The translations under genes and the position numbers were made by a program. Below are positions 16,317 to 24,520 of a DNA stretch of 64,000 nt, in pieces. Below the pieces are notes generated by a model that was given only the letters and a program-made list of their open reading frames with translations, did not search any database and was not told the DNA's origin. Origin of the DNA: Halobacillus locisalis (GTDB taxonomy: Bacteria > Bacillota > Bacilli > Bacillales > Halobacillaceae); NCBI RefSeq assembly GCF_013694105.1, contig NZ_JACEFG010000001.1, positions 310,001-374,000 on the forward strand. The letters run 5' to 3'. Every line of letters starts with the position of its first letter. The first letter of the stretch is position 1.

Positions 16317-17264
16317 ATGGACAGAAGTTTGCAATCAGAGGGAAAAGGATTGGATGTCCAGAAACTGATCGAACAAAATAAACAAAAATCAAGTTTCGGA
16401 TCTAAAATAGAGAAAGTGATTCCGTGGTTTTTGTTGCTATGTGCCATTGTTAGTGTGCTGACAACAGTCGGTATTTTATTTACTTTATTACGCGAGTCTA
16501 TTGGATTCTTTTCCAACGTCTCGATTTTTGAATTCTATACAGGAACAAGTTGGTCTCCGTGGTCAGGTCATTACGGTGTAGCCCCTTTGATAGGTGGAAC
16601 ATTGTTGATCACTTTAATTGCTACCGTTGTAGCTGTACCACTAGGACTGATGTCCGCCATTTTTTTGAGTGAGTATGCAAACGATAAAGCAAGAAGAATT
16701 ATCAAGCCAGTATTAGAGGTATTGGCAGGTATTCCAACGGTCGTTTACGGTTACTTCGCATTAACGTTCGTCACACCGATGTTTCAGGCGATCTTACCTG
16801 ATTTAGGTATCTTTAATGCGTTAAGCGCTGGATTTGTTGTAGGTATTATGATTATTCCTATGGTAGCCTCTTTATCTGAAGATGCGATGAACTCTGTACC
16901 AAATGCTCTACGTGAAGGAGCTTATGGACTTGGGGCAACGAAGTTAGAAGTTGTGTTCAAAGTTGTACTTCCAGCCGCTTTTTCAGGTATTGTCGCTTCA
17001 ATCGTACTGGCGATTTCTCGTGCAATCGGAGAAACGATGATCGTTACGATTGCAGCTGGTGCAACACCGAACTTGACGTTTGATCCCACACAGTCGATTC
17101 AGACGATGACAGCCTTCATTGTACAAGCCGCAACAGGTGACACAACGTTCGGCTCGACCATTTATTATAGTCTGTACGCTGTTGGTATGACGTTATTCGT
17201 GTTCACGCTAGTCATGAACTTAATCGCACAATTCATCTCAAGAAGGTTCAGGGAGGAATATTAA
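16317..17264 (+). CDS. pstC: Phosphate ABC transporter permease PstC
   Basis: 315 residues with six membrane segments and a soluble N-terminal tail of ~40 residues. The binding-protein-dependent permease EAA loop is present around EGAYGLGATKLEVVFKVV, with GETMIVTIAAGATP following. Forms the membrane channel with PstA. Its stop codon overlaps the pstA start by one base. Confidence 0.97.
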   Translation: MDRSLQSEGKGLDVQKLIEQNKQKSSFGSKIEKVIPWFLLLCAIVSVLTTVGILFTLLRESIGFFSNVSIFEFYTGTSWSPWSGHYGVAPLIGGTLLITLIATVVAVPLGLMSAIFLSEYANDKARRIIKPVLEVLAGIPTVVYGYFALTFVTPMFQAILPDLGIFNALSAGFVVGIMIIPMVASLSEDAMNSVPNALREGAYGLGATKLEVVFKVVLPAAFSGIVASIVLAISRAIGETMIVTIAAGATPNLTFDPTQSIQTMTAFIVQAATGDTTFGSTIYYSLYAVGMTLFVFTLVMNLIAQFISRRFREEY

Positions 17265-18142
17265 TGCTTGGACAAAACGAACAAGGTATAAAATCTCGCA
17301 TGCAAGGGAGAGTGCGTACCAATAAAATCATGATGGTGTTGTTCTTCTTAGCAACTTCTGTCGGCTTGATTTTCCTTGCGCTCCTCTTTTATCGTGTATT
17401 GACTCAAGGAATTGGTTATTTAAATTGGAATTATATTACGAGCTTCCCGGCCCCTTATCCAGAACAAGCAGGGTTATGGGCGGGTGTAATTGGCTCGATT
17501 CTTCTGATGCTGATTGTCGCTGTGTTTTCAGTCATAATCGGTGTCTCGACAGCGATTTATTTGGAAGAGTACGCCTCTGAAAACAAGTTTACAGACTTCA
17601 TTCGAGTAAACATTCAAAACTTAGCTGGTGTGCCGTCCATTGTATTTGGTTTGTTAGGATTGACATTTTTCGTTTATATGTTTAATTTCGGGTATACCCT
17701 CATTGCAGGTGGATTAACAATGGCGTTACTGATTCTGCCCGTTATCGTTGTAGCAGCACAAGAAGCTGTGCGCTCTGTACCTGCTGAAATAAAAGAAGCC
17801 TCTTATGGTATGGGAGCTTCCAAATGGCAAACGATTCAACGTGTCATTTTACCTGCTGCTATTCCTGGGATTTTGACAGGAGCGATCATTGCACTATCAC
17901 GTGCGATCGGAGAAACAGCTCCCCTCATCATCGTAGGTGCAGCAACAGCTATTTACACGTTGCCTGATTCATTATTAGCTAAATACACGGTTATGCCCAT
18001 TCAGATCTATAACTGGACAGGCAGACCACAAGAAGAGTGGCAATTCGTCGCAGGTGCTGGAATTATCGTATTGTTAGCGATTTTGCTACTCATGAACTCC
18101 GTAGCCGTATTGATCCGAAATAAATTTCAACGTCGACTATAA
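17264..18142 (+). CDS. pstA: Phosphate ABC transporter permease PstA
   Basis: 292 residues, six membrane segments. EAA loop EASYGMGASKWQTIQRV, then RAIGETAPLIIVGAA, characteristic of PstA. Its ATG shares one base with the pstC stop, after GGGAGGAA, so translation is probably coupled. Confidence 0.97.
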   Translation: MLGQNEQGIKSRMQGRVRTNKIMMVLFFLATSVGLIFLALLFYRVLTQGIGYLNWNYITSFPAPYPEQAGLWAGVIGSILLMLIVAVFSVIIGVSTAIYLEEYASENKFTDFIRVNIQNLAGVPSIVFGLLGLTFFVYMFNFGYTLIAGGLTMALLILPVIVVAAQEAVRSVPAEIKEASYGMGASKWQTIQRVILPAAIPGILTGAIIALSRAIGETAPLIIVGAATAIYTLPDSLLAKYTVMPIQIYNWTGRPQEEWQFVAGAGIIVLLAILLLMNSVAVLIRNKFQRRL

Positions 18143-18169
18143 ATATAAATGGATGTGGAGGGTTTCATA

Positions 18170-19021
18170 ATGAATAAAGTAATGGAAGAAAACAAAGGAA
18201 CCAATGTAGGTGAAATGGCAACGATAAAGAAAGAGAATATCCAAGCTGGTGAGAAACAAACAGAGGGAAATTATGTATTTGATGTACAGGACTTGAACCT
18301 TTGGTATGGTCAAGATCAGGCTCTTTATGAAGTGAATATGCAAGTACCGGAGAAACAAGTCACAGCGATTATCGGACCGTCTGGTTGTGGTAAATCCACG
18401 TTCCTTAAAACGTTGAATCGTATGGTCGAGATGGTTCCGATCGTAAAGACTTCAGGTGATATTAAATATCGCAACCAACCGATCTTCGGTAACAAATATG
18501 CAAAAGAATACTTGCGGACAAAAGTTGGTATGGTCTTCCAAAAGCCGAACCCATTCCCGAAATCTGTCTATGATAATGTCGCTTATGGGCCGCGTATCCA
18601 TGGAATCAAGAAAAAAGAAACTCTAGATCAAATTGTAGAGGAAAGTCTGAAGGGTGCCGCAATTTGGGATGAGTTGAAAGATCGTTTGCATGAAAACGCA
18701 TATGGTTTATCTGGTGGACAGCAACAACGTGTTTGTATCGCTCGTGCTTTAGCTGTAGAACCTGATGTCATTTTGATGGACGAGCCAACTTCTGCTCTTG
18801 ATCCGATTTCTACAGCAAAAGTTGAAGAATTGGTTCAAGAATTGAAGAAAAAATACAGCATCATTATCGTGACACACAATATGCAACAAGCCGCTCGTAT
18901 TTCTGATAAGACCGCATTTTTCCTGAACGGTGAATTAATTGAGTTCGCGAAAACAGATGACTTATTCCAAAACCCTCAAGACAAGCGAACAGAAGATTAT
19001 ATTACTGGCCGCTTCGGATAA
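18170..19021 (+). CDS. pstB: Phosphate ABC transporter ATP-binding protein PstB
   Basis: 283 residues from ATG 18170, which follows TGGAGGG; an earlier in-frame ATG lies before that RBS. A polar N-terminal extension of ~35 residues precedes the ABC domain: Walker [11 protein letters not shown]-loop VFQKPNPFP, signature LSGGQQQR, Walker [13 protein letters not shown]. It energises PstCA. Only one pstB is present here, whereas B. subtilis has two. Confidence 0.97.
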   Translation: MNKVMEENKGTNVGEMATIKKENIQAGEKQTEGNYVFDVQDLNLWYGQDQALYEVNMQVPEKQVTAIIGPSGCGKSTFLKTLNRMVEMVPIVKTSGDIKYRNQPIFGNKYAKEYLRTKVGMVFQKPNPFPKSVYDNVAYGPRIHGIKKKETLDQIVEESLKGAAIWDELKDRLHENAYGLSGGQQQRVCIARALAVEPDVILMDEPTSALDPISTAKVEELVQELKKKYSIIIVTHNMQQAARISDKTAFFLNGELIEFAKTDDLFQNPQDKRTEDYITGRFG

Positions 19022-19045
19022 ATACTTTTATAGGGGGAATAAGTC

Positions 19046-19705
19046 GTGTCTACTCGTGCTCAATTTACAGAAGAATTAAAAGATTTGAAGCAACAAATTA
19101 AAGAGTTGGCTATTGATTCGAAATATTCGCTTGATACAGCTATCCATTTACTGTATGAATGCGATGTCGAGCGTGCCAAGCAGCTGATCGAAGATGATGC
19201 GCTTCTAGATTCTAAAGAAGAAAAAATCAACGATACGGCCGCATTGATGATTGCGAAGCAACAACCTGTAGCCAGTGATCTGAGAAGGCTGATCAGTGCA
19301 ATCAAAATTTCTTCGGATTTAGAGCGTATGGCTGATCACTCAACCAATATTGCGAAAGCGACGATTCATTTAGGTGAGGATCACAATATCGAAATCGACC
19401 CAGAACTTCGTGAAATGGCAGTCATTGCGATGGACATGGTTGATCTCGCTGTGAAGGCTTTCGAATATGAAGATATTTCGCTTGCAAATAAATTAGCTGA
19501 AATGGATGACATCATAGATAAGAAGTATGGTCAAGTTGTTAAGCAGATGCTCGAACTAACGGCCATCAACCCTGAACAAATCCAGCATATTATGCAGATG
19601 GCTTATGTGGCCCGTTATATCGAGAGGTTCGCTGACCATATTACGAATATCGGTGAAAATATCTTTTATTTAGTAAAAGGCAAGTCGTATGATTTGAATA
19701 AATAA
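19046..19705 (+). CDS. phoU: Phosphate signalling protein PhoU
   Basis: 219 residues, full length. Two three-helix bundles, each with the metal-binding E/D motif: LERMADHSTNIAKA and IERFADHITNIGEN. PhoU links Pst transport to the phosphate two-component system and damps uptake. It starts with GTG after AGGGGGAA and is the last gene of the pst operon. The B. subtilis pst operon lacks phoU. Confidence 0.97.
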   Translation: MSTRAQFTEELKDLKQQIKELAIDSKYSLDTAIHLLYECDVERAKQLIEDDALLDSKEEKINDTAALMIAKQQPVASDLRRLISAIKISSDLERMADHSTNIAKATIHLGEDHNIEIDPELREMAVIAMDMVDLAVKAFEYEDISLANKLAEMDDIIDKKYGQVVKQMLELTAINPEQIQHIMQMAYVARYIERFADHITNIGENIFYLVKGKSYDLNK

Positions 19706-19710
19706 GATAA

Positions 19711-19745
19711 AAAAGAGGATGCCCTTTTAAAGGGCATCCTCTTTA
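19711..19745. terminator. Bidirectional terminator between phoU and yqzC-like gene
   Basis: Stem AAAGAGGATGCCCTTT/AAAGGGCATCCTCTTT with almost no loop, flanked by A-rich and T-rich ends. Confidence 0.9.
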
Positions 19746-20213
19746 CTTTGATGTGATCGCTTTTGCTATTTCATTGAGAGTCATGTCCGAGTCGATGGTT
19801 GCTTGTCCGACTTGGATAAAGCGACTGTAATCATTCACTGCCATATACTGCTCAAGTTCACTTGCCTTTTCAATGATTCCGGCTTGTGCAAGCTTTCTAC
19901 TTATATCATCAGACGTTGTTCCTTGTACGATATCGAGAGAATAAACATATACCTTTTCTGTTTCAGGTATTTCTTCATCCTCTTTCTCGGAGTTTTTAGG
20001 TGCCTCACGAGGGGATGAGTCGTTTTCTAATGCTGTTAACTCTTGGTTGGATAAGACCGCGTAACCCTGTTTTTCTACCTCTGTCATCATGTCCTCTAGA
20101 GTGAGTTGCTTCTGATGAGGTTCAGACGAAGGTTCCTCCATGTAATAGGTCACACCTAGTGCGGTTGTGGCCGTTAATAACCCTAAAGCGAACGTGCGTA
20201 TCGTTTGTTTCAC
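19743..20213 (-). CDS. yqzC: YqzC-like membrane protein with MltG-type LysM-like module
   Basis: 156 residues from GTG 20213, placed 7 nt after AGAAGGTG; an upstream GTG has no RBS. One N-terminal TM/anchor (~6-24), an acidic linker (~30-90), and a C-terminal domain DIVQGTTSDDISRKLAQAG, ATIDSDMTLNEIAKAIT. The last part resembles the N-terminal module of MltG/YceG transglycosylases, but the catalytic domain is absent. The start overlaps the stop of the upstream gene as GTGA, implying coupled translation. Named by synteny (pst - yqzC - yqzD - rpmGA). Confidence 0.65.
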   Translation of the reverse strand: MKQTIRTFALGLLTATTALGVTYYMEEPSSEPHQKQLTLEDMMTEVEKQGYAVLSNQELTALENDSSPREAPKNSEKEDEEIPETEKVYVYSLDIVQGTTSDDISRKLAQAGIIEKASELEQYMAVNDYSRFIQVGQATIDSDMTLNEIAKAITSK

Positions 20214-20581
20214 GAGTGTACACCTTCTGACTGCCACTGTTGAATCAATGATTGCACATCATGCACATCAAGATTTGTATGTTTTGCAATATAATGAGCT
20301 TTATAGCCTCGCTGATACATAGCAAAGACGTTCTCAATCAAAGGGGGTTGTTGGCCCGTCGTCTTCTCCTGGTTTTTGAGGATTTCTCCAGTCAAGTCCT
20401 CTGCTAGCAGCTCTTCCTCAAGTACTTTGAGCTTCTGACTCGTCTGGTAATTCGATTGCATCATTTCCATCGATACTTGTTCAAGCTGCTCTTCTAACTC
20501 TTTCATTCGATTATTCATAAAGAAGGAAAGAATATAGAGAACGATCGAAACAGATGACAATGTGATCAATACATATACCAA
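20210..20581 (-). CDS. yqzD: YqzD-like membrane-anchored coiled-coil protein
   Basis: 123 residues from a TTG with TAGGAGTG upstream. One N-terminal TM (~2-22), a coiled-coil stretch (~25-65, KELEEQLEQVSMEMM), then a compact region with YQRGYKAHYIAKHTNLDVHD resembling a helix-turn-helix-like sequence. Position between yqzC and rpmG agrees with B. subtilis yqzD. Function unknown. Confidence 0.65.
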   Translation of the reverse strand: MVYVLITLSSVSIVLYILSFFMNNRMKELEEQLEQVSMEMMQSNYQTSQKLKVLEEELLAEDLTGEILKNQEKTTGQQPPLIENVFAMYQRGYKAHYIAKHTNLDVHDVQSLIQQWQSEGVHS

Positions 20582-20762
20582 TCGTATTCACTCCTAACAT
20601 CTTCTTGTTTAGTTATATCATAGAATAGATAGTGTGACCATGACGTATTATAGGATTTTACAACAAATATACACTTGAAAGTCATCGTCTGTTTTGTTAT
20701 TATAGTTAAGTCTGATAATATGAATAAGACAGTGAAGAATTGAAGATTTGGAGGGATAACCA

Positions 20763-20912
20763 ATGCGTGTAAATATTACACTTGCTTGCACTGAAACAGG
20801 TGACCGCAATTATATTTCTACAAAAAACAAGCGTACAAACCCTGAACGTCTGGAGCTTAAAAAGTACAGCCCACGTCTAGGAAAGCATACGCTTCACCGC
20901 GAAACGAAGTAA
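20763..20912 (+). CDS. rpmG: Ribosomal protein bL33, zinc-free (C-minus) form
   Basis: 49 residues. Starts [17 protein letters not shown] and ends HRETK, clearly L33. The zinc ribbon of the C-plus form needs Cys at 9, 12, 36 and 39. Here only Cys9 remains; positions 12, 36 and 39 are Thr, Ser and Leu. The locus (between yqzD and yqgN) is that of rpmGA, whose B. subtilis product keeps the cysteines. C-minus L33 proteins allow ribosome assembly without zinc. Followed by a terminator. Confidence 0.95.
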   Translation: MRVNITLACTETGDRNYISTKNKRTNPERLELKKYSPRLGKHTLHRETK

Positions 20913-20945
20913 AACAGTAGGAGATTTTCCTACTGTTTTTTTTAT
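20909..20945 (+). terminator. Terminator after rpmG
   Basis: Stem AAACAGTAGGA/TCCTACTGTTT, loop GATTT, then a T-run. Confidence 0.92.
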
Positions 20946-20965
20946 ATCCGTCTGGAGGCGATGTC

Positions 20966-21538
20966 ATGAATAAATCAGATCTTAGAAGCGAAGCCAAGCA
21001 AAAACTTCAATATATTTCTTTTCAGGAACGGGATGACATCGAGAAAACGCTGCAAAACGTATTCTTTAAAAGTGAAATCTGGAGGGAATCTGATACAGTT
21101 GGTGTGACGATTTCTCAAGGTTTTGAATGGGACACCATATCCATCATTCAAGAGGGATGGGGGCAAAACAAACAGGTTGTGGTGCCGAAGTGTAATCCTC
21201 AGACGAAAGAGATGCAGTTTTACAAGCTTTCTTCATTTGATGATCTTGAAACGGTTTACTATGGGTTGAAGGAACCCGATCCTATGAAAACAGAGGCAAT
21301 CGATAAAGACAAGATTGACCTGTTAATAGTCCCTGGTTTGCTTTTCAATCAGGATGGATATCGTATTGGATTCGGTGGTGGATATTACGACCGTTTTCTA
21401 AGCAATTTCCAAGGGAAAACTCTAATGATGGCATCTGAACATCAAAGAAACTCAACAATACCTGTAGAACGTTTTGATCAGCCAGTGGCATATGTGCTAA
21501 CAGAAAGAGGAATGCACTCAACAGGTTCTACGAATTAA
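20966..21538 (+). CDS. yqgN: 5-formyltetrahydrofolate cyclo-ligase
   Basis: 190 residues, full length. Makes 5,10-methenyl-THF from 5-formyl-THF with ATP. Diagnostic motifs: DLLIVPGLLFNQDGYRIGFG and GFGGGYYDRFL near the C-terminus. RBS TGGAGGCGA. Located between rpmG and yqgO as in B. subtilis. Confidence 0.95.
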   Translation: MNKSDLRSEAKQKLQYISFQERDDIEKTLQNVFFKSEIWRESDTVGVTISQGFEWDTISIIQEGWGQNKQVVVPKCNPQTKEMQFYKLSSFDDLETVYYGLKEPDPMKTEAIDKDKIDLLIVPGLLFNQDGYRIGFGGGYYDRFLSNFQGKTLMMASEHQRNSTIPVERFDQPVAYVLTERGMHSTGSTN

Positions 21539-21661
21539 CTTTATTCGGAATCTGTACCTAAACAACCAACCAAATCTGTTGTTGGAGCGTACATTCATGA
21601 ATAGGCAAGAGGTCTCTGACGAAACATAACTCTATCTACATGAAGAATAGAGGTGGAGTCA

Positions 21662-21865
21662 TTGCAACCATTGATGAAATGGATTTTGATCATCGGTACT
21701 GTCATCATGGGAATGTATCAATTCAGGTACAAACTCATCAATTATGTTTCATCTATACCTGCTTTGAGAAAAATGATGGTTCGATTGACGATGAATGTCC
21801 CTTATATACGAAGGAAGATGTTAGGGCATATGTTCCAAGGGAGTAAAAACTCTGAGCTGTCATAG
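21662..21865 (+). CDS. yqgO: YqgO-like small membrane protein
   Basis: 67 residues from a TTG start 6 nt after GAGGTGGAG. One N-terminal membrane segment (MKWILIIGTVIMGMY) and a basic C-terminal half (RKMMVRLTMN, RRKMLGHMF). An overlapping frame beginning at 21640 lacks an RBS and family resemblance. Assignment rests on position between yqgN and gluP and on size. Function unknown. Confidence 0.6.
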   Translation: MQPLMKWILIIGTVIMGMYQFRYKLINYVSSIPALRKMMVRLTMNVPYIRRKMLGHMFQGSKNSELS

Positions 21866-21882
21866 TAATGACAGCTTTTTTC
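21855..21882 (+). terminator. Terminator overlapping the end of yqgO-like gene
   Basis: Stem AGCTGTCAT/ATGACAGCT, loop AGTA, six T. The yqgO stop lies inside the stem. Confidence 0.85.
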
Positions 21883-21977
21883 ATTGTTTATAGATGTTTG
21901 CTTTCAGGTGAAAACTTATGAATAGAAGTTACTGTTTTCTCCGTGATATGATAATGGCATCTGAGGGAGGGGAAAAT

Positions 21978-23513
21978 GTGTTTGTCGAACAGAATTATTA
22001 TTTTTGGAAATTCGTTTATGAGCTTGTTAGTGCTCATGGTTTCCAAGTTCTCTCTATACAATCTGAAGAACAAGAAGTTTGGCTTGAGAAAGAGATTCAG
22101 TGGAAGACTCATGTTGTCCGTCTGAAGCAGAAGCAGATTAATTGGAGAAATGAGTTGAAGCGAGAGTTGTTGCTTACTCAGCAGCGGGTGAATAAGAACC
22201 GTCAGTTGTTTCGTGGCGGAAATGTGGTTTTGCATGTGGGCTATGTGGCTGAACATCCACCAGTCGATGAATGGAAGAGTGTGACAGAAGAGTTCTCTGG
22301 CCAAAAACCAACTCCGAACGTTTTCTTCTTTTCTGACGAAGAAAAAAGCTCAGAGCGTTCCAGGTTTTTTAGCGCAATCCATAGTGAAGACACGATTCAA
22401 GAGAAACATCCTTCTGAATCCGAGATGGAAGCGATGGTTCCCTACTTAAGACAGCAGGTTGCAACAAACCATCGTAAACGTCAACAAGAAGACCAATCCC
22501 TCTTTCGATTTGGCAAACCAGTCATGACTTATCTTTTACTGGCTATCAATTTATTAGTGTTTTTCTACATTGAGGGGAATGGGGATAGCACTTCGGTTCA
22601 GACTTTGATTGAATACGGAGCTAAATACAATCCAGCCATAATCGATGGAGAGTGGTGGAGAATTCTATCTTCGATGTTTCTTCATATTGGAACCTTGCAT
22701 TTACTCATGAATATGCTTGCATTATTTTACCTGGGTAATGCCGTTGAGCGAATATATGGCTCATGGCGTTTTACCGTTATCTATTTGTTCGCAGGCGTTT
22801 TTGGTGGTTTGGCTAGTTTTATGTTGAATCCTCATGTTGCAGCGGGTGCATCAGGAGCGATTTTCGGATTGTTCGGAGCGTTACTGTTTTTCGGTGTCCA
22901 GCATAAACAGTTGTTTTTCAGGACAATGGGGTGGAACCTTCTATTTGTAATAGGCTTGAATATTGTTTTTGGTCTGCTTGTACCACAAATTGATAACGGT
23001 GCTCATTTCGGTGGATTAATAGGAGGATTTATTGCATCAGCTTTTGTTCATCTTCCGAAAGAAAAGAACATCATAAGGCAGTTGCTGGCGTTCGCTTTTT
23101 ACTTAGTCGCTATTATGGCTATGGCTTGGCTTGGTGTTCAAAGCACATTCAACGAGAACCAGACGCTTGAGCAGGTAAAAGAGTCGCAAGAGCTTAATCA
23201 AACAGGAGATTTTGACGAAGTCATTCGATTGACGACAGAGGCACTTGAAGAGAATGGGAATTTTGAAGCCCCACTCTTATTCAACCGCTCCTATGCCTAC
23301 ATGCAAGTAGGAGACACAAAAGGAGCGAAGGAAGATTTGCTTAGAGTAGTCGATCAATCGCCTGATATGGCGGAAGCGCATTACAACTTGGCTGTTTTGT
23401 ATCAACAGGAAGGTGAGCTTGAAAAGGCAGCCGATCACGCGGGAACAGCTGCCAAATTGAAACCCGAGAACGAGGGTTTCCAACAACTCCAGAAAGAACT
23501 TTCTTCTTCTTAA
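21978..23513 (+). CDS. gluP: Rhomboid intramembrane serine protease GluP
   Basis: 511 residues from GTG 21978 (MFVEQNYYFWKFVYEL), which follows GAGGGAGGGG; earlier in-frame ATGs lack an RBS. A soluble N-terminal domain (~1-180) precedes about seven TMs of the rhomboid domain: HIGTLHLLMNMLALFYLG, GASGAIFGLFG with the nucleophile near S292, AHFGGLIGG with the partner His near 343. A C-terminal TPR domain (~400-510) follows. B. subtilis GluP/YqgP cleaves membrane proteins, including the magnesium transporter MgtE, with FtsH. Its stop codon overlaps the convergent downstream gene. Confidence 0.94.
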   Translation: MFVEQNYYFWKFVYELVSAHGFQVLSIQSEEQEVWLEKEIQWKTHVVRLKQKQINWRNELKRELLLTQQRVNKNRQLFRGGNVVLHVGYVAEHPPVDEWKSVTEEFSGQKPTPNVFFFSDEEKSSERSRFFSAIHSEDTIQEKHPSESEMEAMVPYLRQQVATNHRKRQQEDQSLFRFGKPVMTYLLLAINLLVFFYIEGNGDSTSVQTLIEYGAKYNPAIIDGEWWRILSSMFLHIGTLHLLMNMLALFYLGNAVERIYGSWRFTVIYLFAGVFGGLASFMLNPHVAAGASGAIFGLFGALLFFGVQHKQLFFRTMGWNLLFVIGLNIVFGLLVPQIDNGAHFGGLIGGFIASAFVHLPKEKNIIRQLLAFAFYLVAIMAMAWLGVQSTFNENQTLEQVKESQELNQTGDFDEVIRLTTEALEENGNFEAPLLFNRSYAYMQVGDTKGAKEDLLRVVDQSPDMAEAHYNLAVLYQQEGELEKAADHAGTAAKLKPENEGFQQLQKELSSS

Positions 23514-24370
23514 TAATATTGGATGAGTTGATGCTTTTTCCCTGTATCATCTTCGAACAAAACCATAAGGTGTTTCCCGTTCTTATCAAAGAGTATGATC
23601 GGAATATAGCTCTGTATTGGATGTTTAGAGGGCGTATCGGTGATCGCTAAAATGTAATTCTTATAAAGTCCTTCCCACAATTGGCCAAGAATTCTTTCGG
23701 AATTTTTTTCTGAGGCTCCGGGTAACGGTTTATCTTTAAAGGTGGACAATTGTGTCAGGGGAACCTCAACATACTTGTCCGGGGGAATTTGGTAATATGA
23801 ATAAAGTTCTTCCCATTGAACCTCCACTTGTTGTTGGATCGTATGATCAAGTCGTTGTTTCCAGTCTTTCTCTTCTTTCGTGTCTGCTTGATGAAATGAT
23901 GTTCGGTTGCTGTGAGGGGAGTCGATGACGTACAGTACATCTGAAGAAGTCGCTTGAATACTGCGAATCGGTTCCTCCCCCTCGTGAATCTCTCCGTGGT
24001 GAAAGGAAATGGCTTCATATTTCTGACTATCTTCCCCGTGAATACTTGATTGTTTCTCGATTTCTTTCGTGTTTTCTTTCCATTTATTCATGATGCCTTT
24101 CAATCGTCCATTTACATAAAGGAGAGAAACATCTTGGCGTAGGTATTGAGTTTGATCACTTGTAGAATACATGTCCCAAACGACTTCATACTCATCCTCA
24201 TCCGCTTGCGATGCAAAGGATAAGGTTGTACCATACTTCGAAAACTGGCTATCCGGATCAATAGGGAAGTATTTAACGACTTCTGCTTCCTTTGAAGCTT
24301 GTAAAAAATATAGAAACACGACGAATATTAATAAAGAACAAACGAGTCCGTACAATGTTACTCTCTTCAT
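23510..24370 (-). CDS. Uncharacterised single-TM or secreted protein
   Basis: 286 residues that I do not recognise. N-terminal signal-anchor (~5-24, LVCSLLIFVVFLYFL), then a polar extracytoplasmic domain. No lipobox and no known catalytic motif. The C-terminal half (LGQLWEGLYKNYILAITD, IPIILFDKNGKHLMVLFEDD) looks like a folded mixed alpha/beta domain. It is inserted between gluP and spoVAF, in a place where B. subtilis has yqgP-yqgQ directly adjacent. It converges on gluP with overlapping stop codons and faces away from spoVAF. Confidence 0.7.
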   Translation of the reverse strand: MKRVTLYGLVCSLLIFVVFLYFLQASKEAEVVKYFPIDPDSQFSKYGTTLSFASQADEDEYEVVWDMYSTSDQTQYLRQDVSLLYVNGRLKGIMNKWKENTKEIEKQSSIHGEDSQKYEAISFHHGEIHEGEEPIRSIQATSSDVLYVIDSPHSNRTSFHQADTKEEKDWKQRLDHTIQQQVEVQWEELYSYYQIPPDKYVEVPLTQLSTFKDKPLPGASEKNSERILGQLWEGLYKNYILAITDTPSKHPIQSYIPIILFDKNGKHLMVLFEDDTGKKHQLIQYY

Positions 24371-24520
24371 TCTTCCATCCCCTTACCGTCCTCTCATTAT
24401 TTAGCGCTGCGTTATAGAAATAGATATGTACGTTCATAAGCGGACATGCCCTTCACTTCAAAAAATGTATGATTTTCAATCAATGGAAGAAACTAAGCCT
24501 CGTATAGAGGAGGGTTCCTA

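Noticed and set aside
21640-21846. 68-codon frame overlapping yqgO
   Set aside because: Acidic, no membrane segment, no RBS; the other frame has an RBS, a membrane segment and the expected position.
24371-24520. sigma-G promoter upstream of spoVAF
   Set aside because: The best match (TGTATG with GAAACTA) fits the consensus poorly, so it is not annotated.
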